The notes below the pieces were generated by a model, which was given only the letters and a program-made list of their open reading frames with translations, was not told the DNA's origin and did no database searches. 64,000 bases of DNA, taken from Adineta ricciae (lineage: Eukaryota; Rotifera; Eurotatoria; Adinetida; Adinetidae). This document shows, piece after piece, positions 44,506-56,328 of this stretch; position 1 is the first letter of the stretch, and every line of letters starts with the position of its first letter. Both the position numbers and the translations under genes were made by a program. The DNA lies in NCBI GenBank assembly GCA_905250025.1, contig CAJNOJ010000114.1, positions 1 to 64,000 on the forward strand, given 5' to 3'.

Positions 44506-45778
44506 ATGTCGATTGGCAGAACACGTTCAGGACGGAGAACTATTTTATACCTTCTTTTCTTCTCATGTTGGCTTTTAGTTCTTCTATCAGTAGCAGGAAC
44601 ATGTAAGGAAATCAAAAAGATTCTCTGAAAAAACGTGTCATATATTTTTAGGGTTTCATTCTGAAAACAAATGGTCCCCGCTATCATATATGACTTGGTT
44701 TTTTACGCCATCGAGACAACAGTTAGAACTCATTCATCAAGACCTGCTCCGTTTGATTCTCGCCAACTATCCCATCGATGCAGTCACTCATATCAACGGT
44801 AAGGCATATGATTACTATTCCATTCAAGAACTTATCGAGCAAAAGCCAAGAAGAGAATGGCTTTCATTTCCCCTACCCGATGAACATTCAACGAAGGCTT
44901 GGTTTCCTAAAGAACAATATAAAACAACGTTTAAGATGATGAAATCACCTTCCACATTATCAGGCTTAGCTTATGTCAAACAAATCTATGTTATGACTGA
45001 TCAAAGTTTATCTGACAGACATTTACATATAAAGAATACGTTTCGGCAACAAAATATTCCGGTTGAATCTATCAAATGGCAATGGAAATGGAATCATACA
45101 GAATGCAATTCCGATGAAAATAAGAAAGAAATTTTCGAAAGTTTGAATTTAGTTGATACACCTGCAAGTATGTCTTCGCGAGTGTCTTTAAATATTTGAC
45201 ATAAACTTTTGAGCATTTTAGAAGGGCATGGTCGCTATTGTTCACTTATAATGAAAAACTTTGATGCGTGGGTGGAAACGGCGAATAGAAATCTAACGTT
45301 AGCTTTATACTTAGAGGACGACGCGATCTTTGTTCCTTTTTTCAAAGAAAAATTCAACCGTTTTGTCTATACTGCTATCAGAACTGGTGCTTTGAAGATC
45401 GATGGCCCATGCGCAACTTCTTCGTTATCAAAGGATAGCAATGAATGGGTAGATCAAAATCCAGTATTCTTTATTGGAAGTTGTTTGAACATATCCGACT
45501 CTCGCTTTGACGGAAAACAACCGATGTTATCAACACACAAAGACAATCCGACACGTTGTGCTCATGCGTATTTATTTGCCAGTTGTTCGGCTAGAGCCGT
45601 TCTTGAACAAATTGATGTAAACAAGAATGAGCTATGGACGCCTGATTTCTATCTGAATAATATTGTGCCAGCGTCCCCAACCCTTCAATCATTTTGGCTC
45701 GATCCGCCACTGGTTTATCAAGGAAATAAAGCGAAGGATTTGGACAATATTTCATCTTTTAGGCGGAAAACATATTAA
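44506..45778 (+). CDS. GT25-like type II membrane glycosyltransferase (paralogue)
   Basis: Exons 44506-44602, 44652-45167 and 45222-45778, introns 49 and 54 bp, all in phase; about 389 aa. N terminus basic (SIGRTRSGRR) then one helix (ILYLLFFSCWLLVLLSVAG), a Golgi-type signal anchor. The rest is related to the enzyme at 61242-62332: KAYDYYSIQEL, IYVMTDQSLSDRH, a HGRYCSLIMKNFDAW segment and LYLEDDAIFVPF, the LEDD motif of GT25 (LPS/collagen galactosyltransferase-type) enzymes, then EWVDQNPVFFIGSC and CAHAYLFASCSARA. Donor and acceptor sugars unknown. It is diverged from the cassette member, so an older duplicate. Its proximity to the cassette suggests a related glycan job. Confidence 0.75.
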
Positions 45779-47720
45779 AATTTTTTTCTTAACTAAAAGA
45801 TCCTATCTGAACTCTGTAGATATGAGAGAAAATGATCTCGTAGCTTTGTTAACTATGAGCATTCAAACATAAAAAATAGCATTCGGTGGATATGCCTTGT
45901 TTTTGAGCATACACTGAAAACAGAAAAGGCTTTAGTCGAAACCAAGGAAGTTTTGCATCTTTAACGAATTTTTCGCAGAAAACAAAGACTGTGGTAAAAT
46001 GTTTTCCAGGTAAAATGAAGTTCCCTCAACTGAAAGGAGGGTCATATGAAAAAAAAAGTTTGTTTGTCTGTTTGTTCGTGTCAGGGTCAAAGGTCAAAGG
46101 TCAAAAAAACATTTTTTTTGAAAATGCTCACAACTTCATGAAACATCGTTTGGGAGGGATTCTGAGGCTCGAGGTTGGCTGAAAGAGGGGTGAAGGGGCA
46201 GGGACGTGACAGAAATGAAGAAAACATTTCATCTGCGCCTCAGAGGATGGCTACGTAGAAGAGTTGATTACGAAAAAGTAAAAACACACTCGGTTGACTG
46301 TCGCATACCAAAGGCCAGTAATCCAAAAACACATTCATTCGCAAGTTACATACTGGAGAGCAATCTTAAATGCTGACCTTCGATATATTAAAAGTTTTTG
46401 CAGGTCTGGCCTTTAAGCCTTTTAATTAAGGAGATAGCCTCAAATGTTCGGACGCGGATAATTTTATCTATGAGATGCTGATGGAATGCTAATTAATTTT
46501 CGATACTTTTTAGTAGCACACGGGTAATCATATCATAGATAAGGACATCTTTGAAGCGGCAAGTTGTGAGTGGCGCCCCATAGGGGCGCCACTCACAACG
46601 AGCTGCGCCCGGTAATCTAGCCAGTTACCAAAGTATCAACAATCGGACACGTTCAAATGCGAAATATATACAGAGTCTCATTTGGTCTTACTGAAATTAT
46701 CTTTCTTTTAGAAAAAGGAGGACATGTTTAAAGGTGCAAATCCATAATAGTCATTTATAGCGAACTTCTGCTTCCTGTGAAGAGTAATTGTCAGTCAGGA
46801 ATATAGAATAATTAAGAGCAACACAAGTAGTCCTTTGACTCTTTTGAAGACTGTGAGGCGAATGAAGATCAGTCTCTGGGGACCCTTTCAAAGGTTATAC
46901 TTCTGTCTTTTCTTGCATAAAACGCGCATAAGACTATTTTATTTTCAGTCAGTGGTTCAGTCGAGGGCATAGCGATTCTACCTCGACGAGCGTTACTAGT
47001 TTTTAAAGGATTTCGTAGATTGCAATAGATTCTAAACCTTTTAGGAGTTTGGTAAGAAAACGATAACGCAGCTCATAAAATCTCTAATGAAAGTATCTAA
47101 GGCTTATATGAAACCTCACGTAGGATATCTTATACTAGGATTCGAGTTTTTTCTGAATGGATTTGCCTGAAGATTAGACCAACATTAGACCAAGATGCAA
47201 CTCAACGAGCTCTATCGATTGACTACCTTAAATGCTATATTCGGATCTATTATAGTGGTAAAAACTACTAAATAGTAACTTATTACTAATGAATTTACTA
47301 TATTCAAAAAATTGACTGACAGGTTAGACCAAGATAGANTCTAGTTCTAGTGTGTGACATAGTGCCATGATTCAGTTGAGCACTAGTAGCAATCGCAGTG
47401 TGTTTTTTCTCCTTCAAAGTCTCTGAATGTGTTCAGCATTAGGAAAAATCTTTCAGAAAACGGTAAGCGAATCCAAAGGATAAGCGTTACTTGTTTTATT
47501 GGTTTTTAGAAAAAAACGTAATTTACCATCATGGTGGTATATAATATCTGCCATATATCTCATTATCATCTACTATCTCTGTACGATCATATCACACCTC
47601 GGTCAGCTGATTAGATACTACTTCTTATTTTTTATTCTTATTCCTTTAGTTAGATTCGAACGGCTTACTTATGATTGTAGTCCACTAATTCTATTGAACC
47701 ATCTGGTGATATTCATACTA
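45779..47720. other. Gene-poor repeat region, with one N at 47339
   Basis: About 1.9 kb. It holds one end of the CACTGAAAAC MITE family (45910-45945), a GGTCAAAGGTCAAAGGTCAA triplet near 46087, a hairpin-motif copy (46556-46608) and an assembly N at 47339. A 79-codon hydrophobic ORF at 47499-47738 runs into the foldback element and is not supported. Confidence 0.5.
46556..46608. repeat. Perfect-stem hairpin, copy 3 of the interspersed motif
   Basis: GTTGTGAGTGGCGCCCC and GGGGCGCCACTCACAAC face each other around a 2-base loop (AT) at 46564-46600. The CGGC...GTGAGTGGC wording links it to the other copies. Confidence 0.6.
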
Positions 47721-48718
47721 ACGAGGGAACATATTTAGGTGTTCAAACAGTCTAGATCCCATCTATTGGTAGTAAGTAGATCTCAATGAGATATGAAAAA
47801 CCTCAAAAGGATTCGTGATCGGTGTGAAGCTAGCACGAAGGAGCTAGCACGAACAAACGGTGTGTTACCTAAAAACTTTTTTCCTAAGTATGTCCCGTCC
47901 ATGAAAACTACACTATTCGACTCAGAATTTAATTCTGCATCGAATCGTGGTACTTTTATTCACCGGACAAACTTTGGAAAAATTTTTATCTACATCTTTG
48001 TTCGTTTCCTTTAGGTCTATTTAAAATCCAGAGCGAATTTTTCCAAAGTTTGTCCGGTGAATAAAAGTACCACCATTCGATGTAGAATTAAATTCTGAGT
48101 CGAATAGTGTAGTTTTCATGGACGGGACATACTTAGGAAAAAAGTTTTAACCTAACATATCGTTTGTTCGTGCTAGCTCCGTCGTGCTAGCTTCACACCG
48201 ATGGATTCGTGCCTTTGATCCTGAGTTATGATTGTTTTACTCGTTTTTTGAGTTATTGCAAGGTGCTTCGATAAAATACCAATAACTCATTTTTGACCTG
48301 AAATTTTGTCTATAGATGGGAGTTATTCCTACTAGATTGTTCTGTAAATATCAGCCCGAACGAATGTTTCCTTCAGCTGATAACGAATTTCCAAGGCAGA
48401 TCAGTCTTTCTCAAATGATTGATGAAACACAGGATTTTTCTAAATTCGATTATCTGAAGAAGAAGACGTTCGTTCGGGCTGATATTTACAGAACAATCTA
48501 GTAGGAATAACTCCCATCTATAGACAAAATTTCAGGTCAAAAATGAGTTATTGGTATTTTATCGAAGCACCTTGCAATAACTCAAAAAACGAGTAAAACA
48601 ATCATAACTCAGGATCAAAGGCACGAATCCTTTTGAGGTTTATCATATCTCATTGATATCTACTTACTACCAATAGATGGGATCTAGACTGTTTGAACAC
48701 CTAAATATGCTCCCTCGT
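47721..48718. mobile_element. Long foldback element (about 600 bp) interrupted by a Mutator-like MITE
   Basis: The outer arms begin ACGAGGGAACATATTTAGG on the left and end with its inverse near 48718. They pair over about 260 bp per side, through GATCCCATCTATTGGTAG and ATTGTTCTGTAAATATCAGC, around a spacer of about 100 bp. The left arm is interrupted at 47819-48202 by a second palindromic element. No ORF of note. Confidence 0.8.
47819..48202. mobile_element. Palindromic Mutator-like MITE with 9 bp target duplication
   Basis: Ends ATCGGTGTGAAGCTAGCACG and its inverse, arms of more than 150 bp, flanked by GGATTCGTG on both sides (47810-47818, 48203-48211). A 9 bp target duplication is typical of MULE elements. 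The uninterrupted opposite arm of the host element (near 48640) still shows the empty site with a single GGATTCGTG, which confirms the insertion. Confidence 0.85.
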
Positions 48719-48739
48719 AAGATTGAATGATATAGTCTA

Positions 48740-51000
48740 TGTGAAGCAGCTCAAGAACGGATCAGGAGCCACTTCACAAGAAAGGAACGATGATTTTTTT
48801 TTAATATTCACAGCCAGGATATCAGCATACGACAGAACAGAAAACTAAGAATAGAACGTCTCTTGATAAGAGAACAACAAAACTAGTCTAACCACACAAA
48901 AGGCGCGAAAACGCAACGAGAAGAAGAAGAACGAAAACAGAAACCGAGGACGAGAAAACACAACAGTGACAGTACAATCCGTCACAGGGCCCCCATACCA
49001 AGAAGAAGTCGATCCACCGGATCGACAAAAAAGTAAACGTAGAAATTAGAGAAAAGAATAGATACAAGCGTCAGCACAGAGAAAGAAAGACCAAACAAAA
49101 CAATCATAGTGCACACGATACAAGAGGAAAACAGAAAATTATGAGAAACAGATAATGGAAAGAAAGAAAGTTAGACAAGATCATCGGTGGTAAACGATTC
49201 TGACGAAGAAGTCGAAGGAATAGGTAGATCAACGGTAACTGGGGAGTAATACGGAGTGAGACGTTCGACATAAATATGTGACAAACGATGACGTGACATG
49301 AGATGTTCAAGTTCATAGGTGAGAGATGATAATTACGTATGGACCATCACAACGTGGTTCCAACTTCTGACCACGCCATTTACGGTTAGAAATACGAGCG
49401 AAAGGTTGGGTCCATACCAGATCGCCAGGTTCAAATTATACTGAACGATGGTGTAGATTATAGTGACGAGCTTGGCGTTGATGAGCAAGATCGAAGAGTT
49501 CGCGAGTTTGAACATATGTGGGTAGGAGAGTAGATAATAAGTGATGACGATAATTAGATAAATCGGTCGTCGTCGTAGGAGTATCGGAAGTTGAAGGTGG
49601 TGGTAAACCGAGGTCCAATGTTTGACGAGGATGATGACCAAACATAAGAAAAGCAGGTGAACTTTCAGTGCTGGCACTCAGTGCGGTTCGAAGAGCAAAG
49701 GCAATTTGCGCGAGTTTAAGATCCCACGAACGATGATCATTGTGCGCTAAGGCGGCGGTAATAGACGAATCGTACGGTTAACACGTTCGCATAAATTGCT
49801 TTGTGGATGATATAAAGGAGTTGGTTGATGTTTAATGGCCAAAGCCTTGCATACGTTCGTAAATATCGAAGATAAGAATTGAACACCGTTATCGGAAATG
49901 ACACGAACAGAAAAACCGAAATGGCAAATCACATCATCGACAAAGATAGTGGCGATGGCTTTGGCTTTTGTGAAACACGACCTGGAAGGGAGTGTTGAAG
50001 ATTTAGGGATAGAAATTTGGAACAAACACAAGGCGGCGGGCCGGCCCCCCGCCCCCCGCCGCCCCCGCCCACAGCGCGCACACGCGAGCACACCCAATAA
50101 CCCCGAGGCGGNNNNNNNNNNCGTCCCCCAAAAGGGGGGGCGTGGGGTTTGTGTTTTGTGGGACCACCCCCGGGGGGGGGGGTGGGAGGGCTGGGGGGCA
50201 AATGTGGGGCCCCCCCCCCCCCCCCCCCCCCCCAGACATGTGACCGACCAGAAAAAAAAGGCATCACAGACCGTGACCGACATCCTCAAAGTGCTGTGTG
50301 TAATTATATAAATGAACGTAGCCTATCTAATTTGCTGGGGATAAATCTGTTACATCTCAAAGACCTCACGTGACCATACGTGCGTTTGGCATGAGACTTC
50401 CATTGTGCTTCTATGAAGAACCTAATCAAACAACTTACACATTGTGTACCCTCAAGACGAAACTCAGTAGTTCGGAATGGCAGTTCCGTCGTGTTTCACA
50501 CTTGAATCCCGTAGGTATTGCGCTGAAAGCTTTCATTTTAGGTAAAGGAAAGAGTTCCACCTATTTGATGAAATAGTCGATGAAAACGAGAATATAAATA
50601 TTACCACGACGAGTGCGTGGAAAAGGACCAGTAATATCGATTCCCACAGTATTTCATGGTTCACCAACAACAGTAGGACGCATAAGTCCACCAGGATATT
50701 GGTTAGACGATTTATGCTGCTGACATAAAAGACAAGAACGCACATAAGCGGCAACATCACGACGCATATAAGACCATGTGAACCTAGAAGAGAGACGAGA
50801 AAATGTCTTGTGAGTGCCTAAGTGAGCAGCAGTTGGATGATCATGAGCTAAAGAAAGAAGTTCAAGAGTTTTTAATTTCGGAACAGCAAGACGAAGGCGT
50901 TGATTAGAATGAATAAACCCATTATCGGATAAATTAGGAGTTGAATGTGAACAACGTAATGTTGTTTGTGACGATTTGACAACACGAAATAAAGCACCAT
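48740..51000 (-). mobile_element. Ty3/gypsy-type LTR retrotransposon fossil (3' part)
   Basis: Reading on the minus strand, about 49.3-50.9 kb contains remnants of a pol integrase: a zinc-finger region, the catalytic core around 49.75-49.95 kb (SVRVISDNGVQF, YHPQSNLCERVNRT) and a C-terminal part. A polypurine-like tract (GGGGGCCC) follows, then an LTR starting TGTGACGG at 48986 and extending to roughly 48.74 kb. The upstream part of the element is absent and its middle is replaced by the low-quality patch at 50030-50270. It is broken in several places and incomplete; integrase wording is still readable, so moderate age. Confidence 0.7.
50030..50270. other. GC homopolymer patch with ten N's, probable assembly error
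   Basis: Runs of C and G (up to about 24 C's), extreme GC in an AT-rich scaffold, and N's at 50112-50121. It sits in the middle of the retroelement fossil. It looks like low-complexity read artefact or a bad gap fill, so the joins on each side should not be trusted. Confidence 0.75.
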
Positions 51001-53885
51001 CGATAAGACGATGGAAAGAAGCTACCCAGGTCGAACAATCCGGTCCGGAACTGGCAGGATCCAGAACATTGCGACGATTTCATGACGCAAGATTCCAGGC
51101 CGGACTTTCCCGGGCAAAATCCGTTCGTTTTCGATCGTATCCGAACGTAAAATCTTGGAAAATTCGGCAAAATACTCCAACGGATTCCATCAGGAACCTT
51201 ACATGCGGAAACCGGAAGGAAACGACCAGATCCGAGGATGACTTTCCTAACATATGGAACCCAACTTTTCCGAACTATTCCCATTTTTTTTCTGTTTTTC
51301 TCACATGCTTCGGAAACGCTTCACTGAAGCGAACATCTAACTTCGCAACAGATCATAATCACAAAGCAATGTTTGATCCAGTGTCTGTGACTCCTGTATG
51401 AGCAGAATTTTCGAGCCGATTTAAATTGGATTTTTAATCCTCTAAAAAATCCTATGCAAAAAGACTAGCCAAGACTTCGAGAAAGTTTTTTCAGATAGTC
51501 TCATATGAAGGATTAAAAATCCGATTTTAATCCTCTCAAAAATCCCACCCAAAAAAGACCATCCAAGAATTCGGTGATAGTCGCGAGAGTGTCTGGGATG
51601 TGTTTAGGGCAGTGGATGATCGTCGTGAGTGCCCATGTAAAAAAAAGGGCACAACACCAGATGAAAATCGATTTTTTGAAAAAGAAACAATTAAATGCCG
51701 GAATTCCGAATAAATACAGCAGAAAAATAGATTTCTGCAGATTATTTACAAAAAAAGTCCGTTAAAATTGATTGAAAACGACAATAGGACTGATTTCTTT
51801 GACGGACAATGGATGCTCAACTATGACCCGAGTAAAAAATCGGTTTCCATGGATTACTGTGCCTGGAAACAAGAGGTGTTAACAATTTCTTCGTGATAAA
51901 AAAAGGATGTTGCCCATATACGAAAAAGCTTATTAAAAATCTAGTTAAAGTCATTTTTTGCCGAAAATCAGAAAAAATCTGATTATTGCGACATATTTTG
52001 ATTCTATCTCCCAAAATTACGATTGAAAAGATTTTTCTGTCACAAATGGAATTAAATCTTTCACAAACGGATTTTCATAGATTTTTACCTGAGAAGCGGA
52101 TTTTAGTCTTCAGAAGCCTTTAGAAAACTGATTCCAAGTGCTTTTCATCGAACAAAGTGTAGAAAAAAAAATATTCAGATTAATTTATTCAGCAGCAATT
52201 GATTTTAACCGATTCTCCGAATATTAATCGAATTCAATGACTTCATAAAATATAGAGAATAATTATCTTTGATTAAACGGAAGCGCCCGCCATGGTCATT
52301 CCTTATCGGACGCCCGGCTCTGAATAGCCCGGCCAGTACGACCATATAAATATTCATCCATTTCTCATTTACATTTCACTTTGAGTATTTTCTCGTGTTT
52401 GTGTGATTCAAGCGTTTGATTGCTGCATGTGGGATTTTGTATCCATGCGTAGGGTAAGTTCAGTAGCAGGGGTATAATATAAAGTTATTTTTTATCCTAG
52501 AGCATTTAATTCTCAAATGGTTCGATTGGGGCGGATGGTATTGAGGAAAAAAATATTCCAATGGAAACCACCTGTGAAGCCGACGAAAATTGTGGTTTGC
52601 TTACAATGTGTTTTGATTGGGTGACCCGATATTTTGCAGCTAGCGGCACGGTCGCCGCGCAGATTGATTTACATGCGTAGTGCTCGGTAGAGGAATCCCG
52701 ATAGGCGCCATATTAACATACAACGTTAATTTAATGACGGCGGACTTTTTTGTGCCAGGTATGATGGATTGTATTGGCTGGCCTGGAAAGCAGGCGAGTG
52801 ATGAGTAGAGTTGGAATTTGAAAAGTTGCTTAAAAATCTAAAACTATAACCGATCTGATTGGCAGCTAATATTTTGTCAATCGAAAATGGATCAAAATGT
52901 GGGATTCTTGAGAAAATCAGATTCTGTCGATTTTTAGAAAAGAATGGACTTCCATCAGTTTTGAAATGATGAAAAAATCGATTAAAATGACACAATTTTC
53001 ATCCGATTTCTACTCCTGAAAAAATCAATTAAAATCTCTTTTTCTGAAAAAACTCATAAGAATCGATGGAAGTCAGAGTTTTGGCATTACTTTTTTACAC
53101 GGGTAGCTTCCGAGTTTTGTGGCTTGTGGCTTTGGTTTTGATGCTTTTTTGGATCTGATTTTCCGGGGTATCGTTGGATCTGTTGCGATACGGTCGGAAT
53201 CAGGGAGAAGTTGTCGGGTACTGCCGATGGGATTTTGGAGAAAGCTGACGGAACTTTCTGGCTTTTCGGAAGCCTTGATAATCCATTTGATTTTTCCTCA
53301 CACTTCCTCTCCGATACGATGGGTTCGCACTTTGGTGATATTTTTCATAACTTTTTGGTCGGTCGGTTATTGTAGGTTCCGGCCGGAATTGTACTGTGGG
53401 ATTGACTCGGAACGAGCCGGTTCCATGTCCGATGGTTTCCGGTCTGCAATGCTGCGTCAGCTTCCCGATGGTTTTCCGTTTGGTCCTGTGGAGATCTGAA
53501 CGGAACTGGACGGAGTGAGGAGGAAAAGAGGTGCTTTCCTGCGGGTTCCATTCGGTTCCGGAGGCCGGAACGTCCGTCGTGGGTTGCTTGAACCTCTTCA
53601 AGTGAAAATGTAAGACAAATAATAGTAGAAGGGATATTGAACTTATTATAGATTGATAAACAAAAACAAATGCCTTGCGTTTATATTCTCTCGATAGCTT
53701 TTTCTGACAAGTAACGCGGCCTAGTAGCTGCTAAACCCTCTACTGAAAGGATAGTATTACAGCGCTACTATTCTTCCAAAGAGAGAAAAAAATTATTTCA
53801 GTTGAACGATCTGATCATTTGATAATTTGTCAGAATGTTTTACCTAGACTAATTTCGCTTCCTGAAATCTTCTGAAATTATAACG

Positions 53886-53936
53886 CCTAGTCGTTTGTCG
53901 GCCTCTCTCCGGTCAACCACTCATCGCTAGCCGTCG
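53886..53936 (+). repeat. Interspersed hairpin motif, copy 4
   Basis: CCTAGTCGTTTGTCGGCCTC then CTCCGGTCAACCACTC and GCTAGCCGTC. First of three plus-oriented copies spaced about 320-330 bp. Confidence 0.6.
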
Positions 53937-54207
53937 GTGCCTAATAAGTGTTTAATGATATTTTTATATTAAAAAGTACCTCGTTCTTGTTGAGTCCGTC
54001 TCTAGCAAGGTTGCCGAAATTCTTCACAACTTCGTGACCTACAGTATATCTTTTATTATCATTTTCAGTTGAATGAGTCGATTATCTACATATTTTTCCT
54101 CGCAGTTCGAAAAGACGTTATATATATACTATATACCTTAGAAAAACTATGGACACTATGCGACAGTCTTATAAATCTCACTTTTCAACTAATTTTCAAA
54201 AGAAACA

Positions 54208-54256
54208 ACTAGTCGTTCGTCGGCCTCCGTTCGGTTGGCCACTCACGGCTAGCTGT
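54208..54256 (+). repeat. Interspersed hairpin motif, copy 5
   Basis: ACTAGTCGTTCGTCGGCCTC then GTTCGGTTGGCCACTCACGG and CTAGC. About 322 bp after copy 4; the flanking DNA is not obviously repeated. Confidence 0.6.
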
Positions 54257-54535
54257 TCCCATGCGTACTCTTTTTACTATCTTAAATTCATTCGGACGAA
54301 GATGCGTTCCGAAAATGCGCTCATTTCGGAAAATGAATTCATAATCAAAAATTTAGAAGCCTTAGATAGCTAAATGATTCTCTGGAAAAGGTTTCAATCT
54401 TCTCTCCACCATGAGGAACCTTAAATAGCTGCTACCTATATTCGTGCAGAGCAACAATTAATTTCTGACCAAGAAATCTTAAAGCTCTATAAAAATCACA
54501 AAATTTGTCCTTGAAAATATTATTCTGCAAATCAA

Positions 54536-54587
54536 CGACTAGTTGCTCGTAGGCCTCCCTCCAGTCGGCCACTCGCGGCTAGCCGTC
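54536..54587 (+). repeat. Interspersed hairpin motif, copy 6
   Basis: ACTAGTTGCTCGTAGGCCTC then CCTCCAGTCGGCCACTCGCG and GCTAGCCGTC. About 328 bp after copy 5. Confidence 0.6.
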
Positions 54588-55439
54588 ACATGTACATTTT
54601 CACTCTTCCATTTAGTCTACAGTCACTTTTGAAACTAATCCGTTCATTTTTCTCTATTCCTTCCTTAAAAGTCACCCTCTTTATGCTACTGTGACCCTCG
54701 AAGACAACACCTGGAAAGCGAAACATTATTTTGAATGACTAGCATCAGATGATATTCGTATAGAATAGCTGTTTATAAAAGTGTGTGATCTCAAGAATAT
54801 GCTGATGACTATGGAGATCCAGCAATCGGACGTCAGTCAGCTATTACATTTTGTCCTACATATTCCTGCTTAAAACATTATCGTCTACAAATAGATCCTT
54901 TGTCACCAAAAGCGGGTCAGAAAGCGTTCATGAAAAAACTAACACCGAATTCGAGCTCCTTGACCTCGATTACCTTGCAAGAATCACTTTGTAAGGAACA
55001 TCGTTAAGTTTTCATTGATTTATGAAATGCTGCAATCTGATTGGCTTGGACAAACAAACAAGCTGACAAACTTTAAACAGTTTTAACGCGGCTATAACCC
55101 TTTCTTTCAGAAAAGGGAATAAACATCACGATAGGAGAGTTTTCAAGCTTCAAGTTCATTTCGAGTTCCTTGAGTAGGAACTTATTCACCATCACAGTTC
55201 TTTGGAACTAGAACCGTCGAAGAGTTACGGTCTTTTGAATTAGAACTGACGTGTATTTCAAGTTCTCAATTTCTAGTAACTATTGAACTTGAACTGTCGC
55301 AGGCCTATATTCTGGGCGCCGATATCCTTAGAGAAAATTTGAAGATCGTGGTTCACAATGAGAAGCTAGCAGAATATAAACTTGTGGAAGATGGCGCCTC
55401 GCAAATACCACTGCTAACCTACTTTTTCATCGCGCATTT

Positions 55440-55620
55440 TCGAAACCGTGGTCTTGAACGGTTATTACGTTACGGTTTGTTTTGAACATACCGCGATAAA
55501 TGTGTGTTGCGGTGCACCACATCGCTGTTAACCGCGGTTTCTTTTCGACACCGCGACCTTCAACGATATAACCGCAACCATTACGAAAACACCGCGGAGA
55601 CCAGCGGTACATGTTTTAAA
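55440..55620. repeat. Cluster of ACCGCGGT-like words
   Basis: About ten variants of ACCGCGGT (AACCGTGGTC, TACCGCGATA, AACCGCGGTT, ACACCGCGACC, ACACCGCGGAG and others) at roughly 15-20 bp spacing on both strands within 180 bp. Origin unknown. Confidence 0.5.
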
Positions 55621-55632
55621 ATTTTTCCGTGG

Positions 55633-55694
55633 GAAGCAGGTGATCATGTTCTCATACCAGCTGTTTCTTGGTCGACAAGTGTGTTTCCATTGAT
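55633..55694 (+). pseudogene. 62 bp dehydratase-gene fragment at a contig end
   Basis: Matches the hap1 dehydratase-reductase gene at 59289-59349 (GDHVLIPAVSWSTSVFP, with the hap1-specific Ile codon) and ends at the N at 55695. It is a contig-end overlap or mis-join, not a gene. Confidence 0.7.
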
Positions 55695-55695
55695 N

Positions 55696-56210
55696 TTTCA
55701 CATGTTCACGATCCATACTATCGGCGGCTGATCACCGATGTGGATGAGAATGATCAGAGAATCTGGTGTTTTGCTGATTACCCGCCAATAGTTCATACCT
55801 ACAACTATCTGGTCAACCTCGTTCACTTTCTTGGTCCTCTCATCATCAACATAATCTCAGCGATTATGATCATCATTTTAGTCACTCGAAGTCGATCTCA
55901 TGCCCAAAGAAACAAATCGTTTGATGAGCATCTGAAAGAGCAATTATATCGACACAAACATTTATTGATATCTCCACTAATGTTAGTTTTGTTGGGCACA
56001 CCTCGTCTAATTCTGCTATTTGTGAGTGGATGTATGAGAACACCTCGTGACCCATGGATGTACGTTCTTGGATATTTTGTATCATTTGTACCTCCGATCT
56101 TGACATTCTCGACATTTGTACTGCCATCTGCTAATTATCGAAAAGAATTCAAAAGTGCAATTCGGAAACAGTTGATTCGATTTCGATCAACATTTCTATC
56201 AGGACATTGA
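55696..56210 (+). CDS. 7TM receptor 3' end (continuation of the hap1 gene at 20722)
   Basis: Starts after the N at 55695 in helix 4/5 (SHVHDPYYRRLITDVDE) and runs to the stop. It repeats 24988-25152 and shares its variant residues, so it is the missing C terminus of that allele. It contains helices 5-7, FVLPSANYRKEF and the short basic tail. Confidence 0.85.
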
Positions 56211-56328
56211 ATGAAATACTTGTATGCTTTGCTGCTTAACTCTTCATGCTACCTCTTATCTTGGAGTCGCCCTGCTTGAGAATGTGCATCTCGTTTATTT
56301 GCAAAGTAAAGAAAAAGATTTCTGATGA

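Larger units (their letters stand above)
51001..55632. other. Repeat-rich region without genes
   Basis: About 4.6 kb. Two GC-richer blocks (51020-51240, 53110-53600) share recurring TTCCGG/CCGGAA words. Between them, 51.4-53.1 kb is full of AATCGATTTT/AATCGATTAAAA words, with possible inverted ends CCCATGTAAAAAA (51634) and its partner (about 53103). From 53.9 to 54.6 kb there are three copies of the hairpin motif, and at 55.44-55.62 kb a cluster of ACCGCGG words. I see no protein-coding gene. Confidence 0.5.

Noticed and set aside
47499-47738. 79-codon hydrophobic ORF
   Set aside because: Runs into the foldback element, lacks an ATG and has no homology I recognise.
50030-50270. Long C/G runs and open frames rich in Pro/Gly on both strands
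   Set aside because: Homopolymers beside ten N's inside a retroelement fossil; frames are composition artefacts and the patch is probably an assembly error.
53119-53601. Overlapping 126-133 codon frames on both strands in a GC-richer block
   Set aside because: Repeated TTCCGG/CCGGAA words create long frames on both strands; no protein-like features.
55696-56210. Separate small 7TM gene
   Set aside because: It repeats the cut end of the receptor at 20722-25152 with the same variants, so it is the missing 3' end of that allele.
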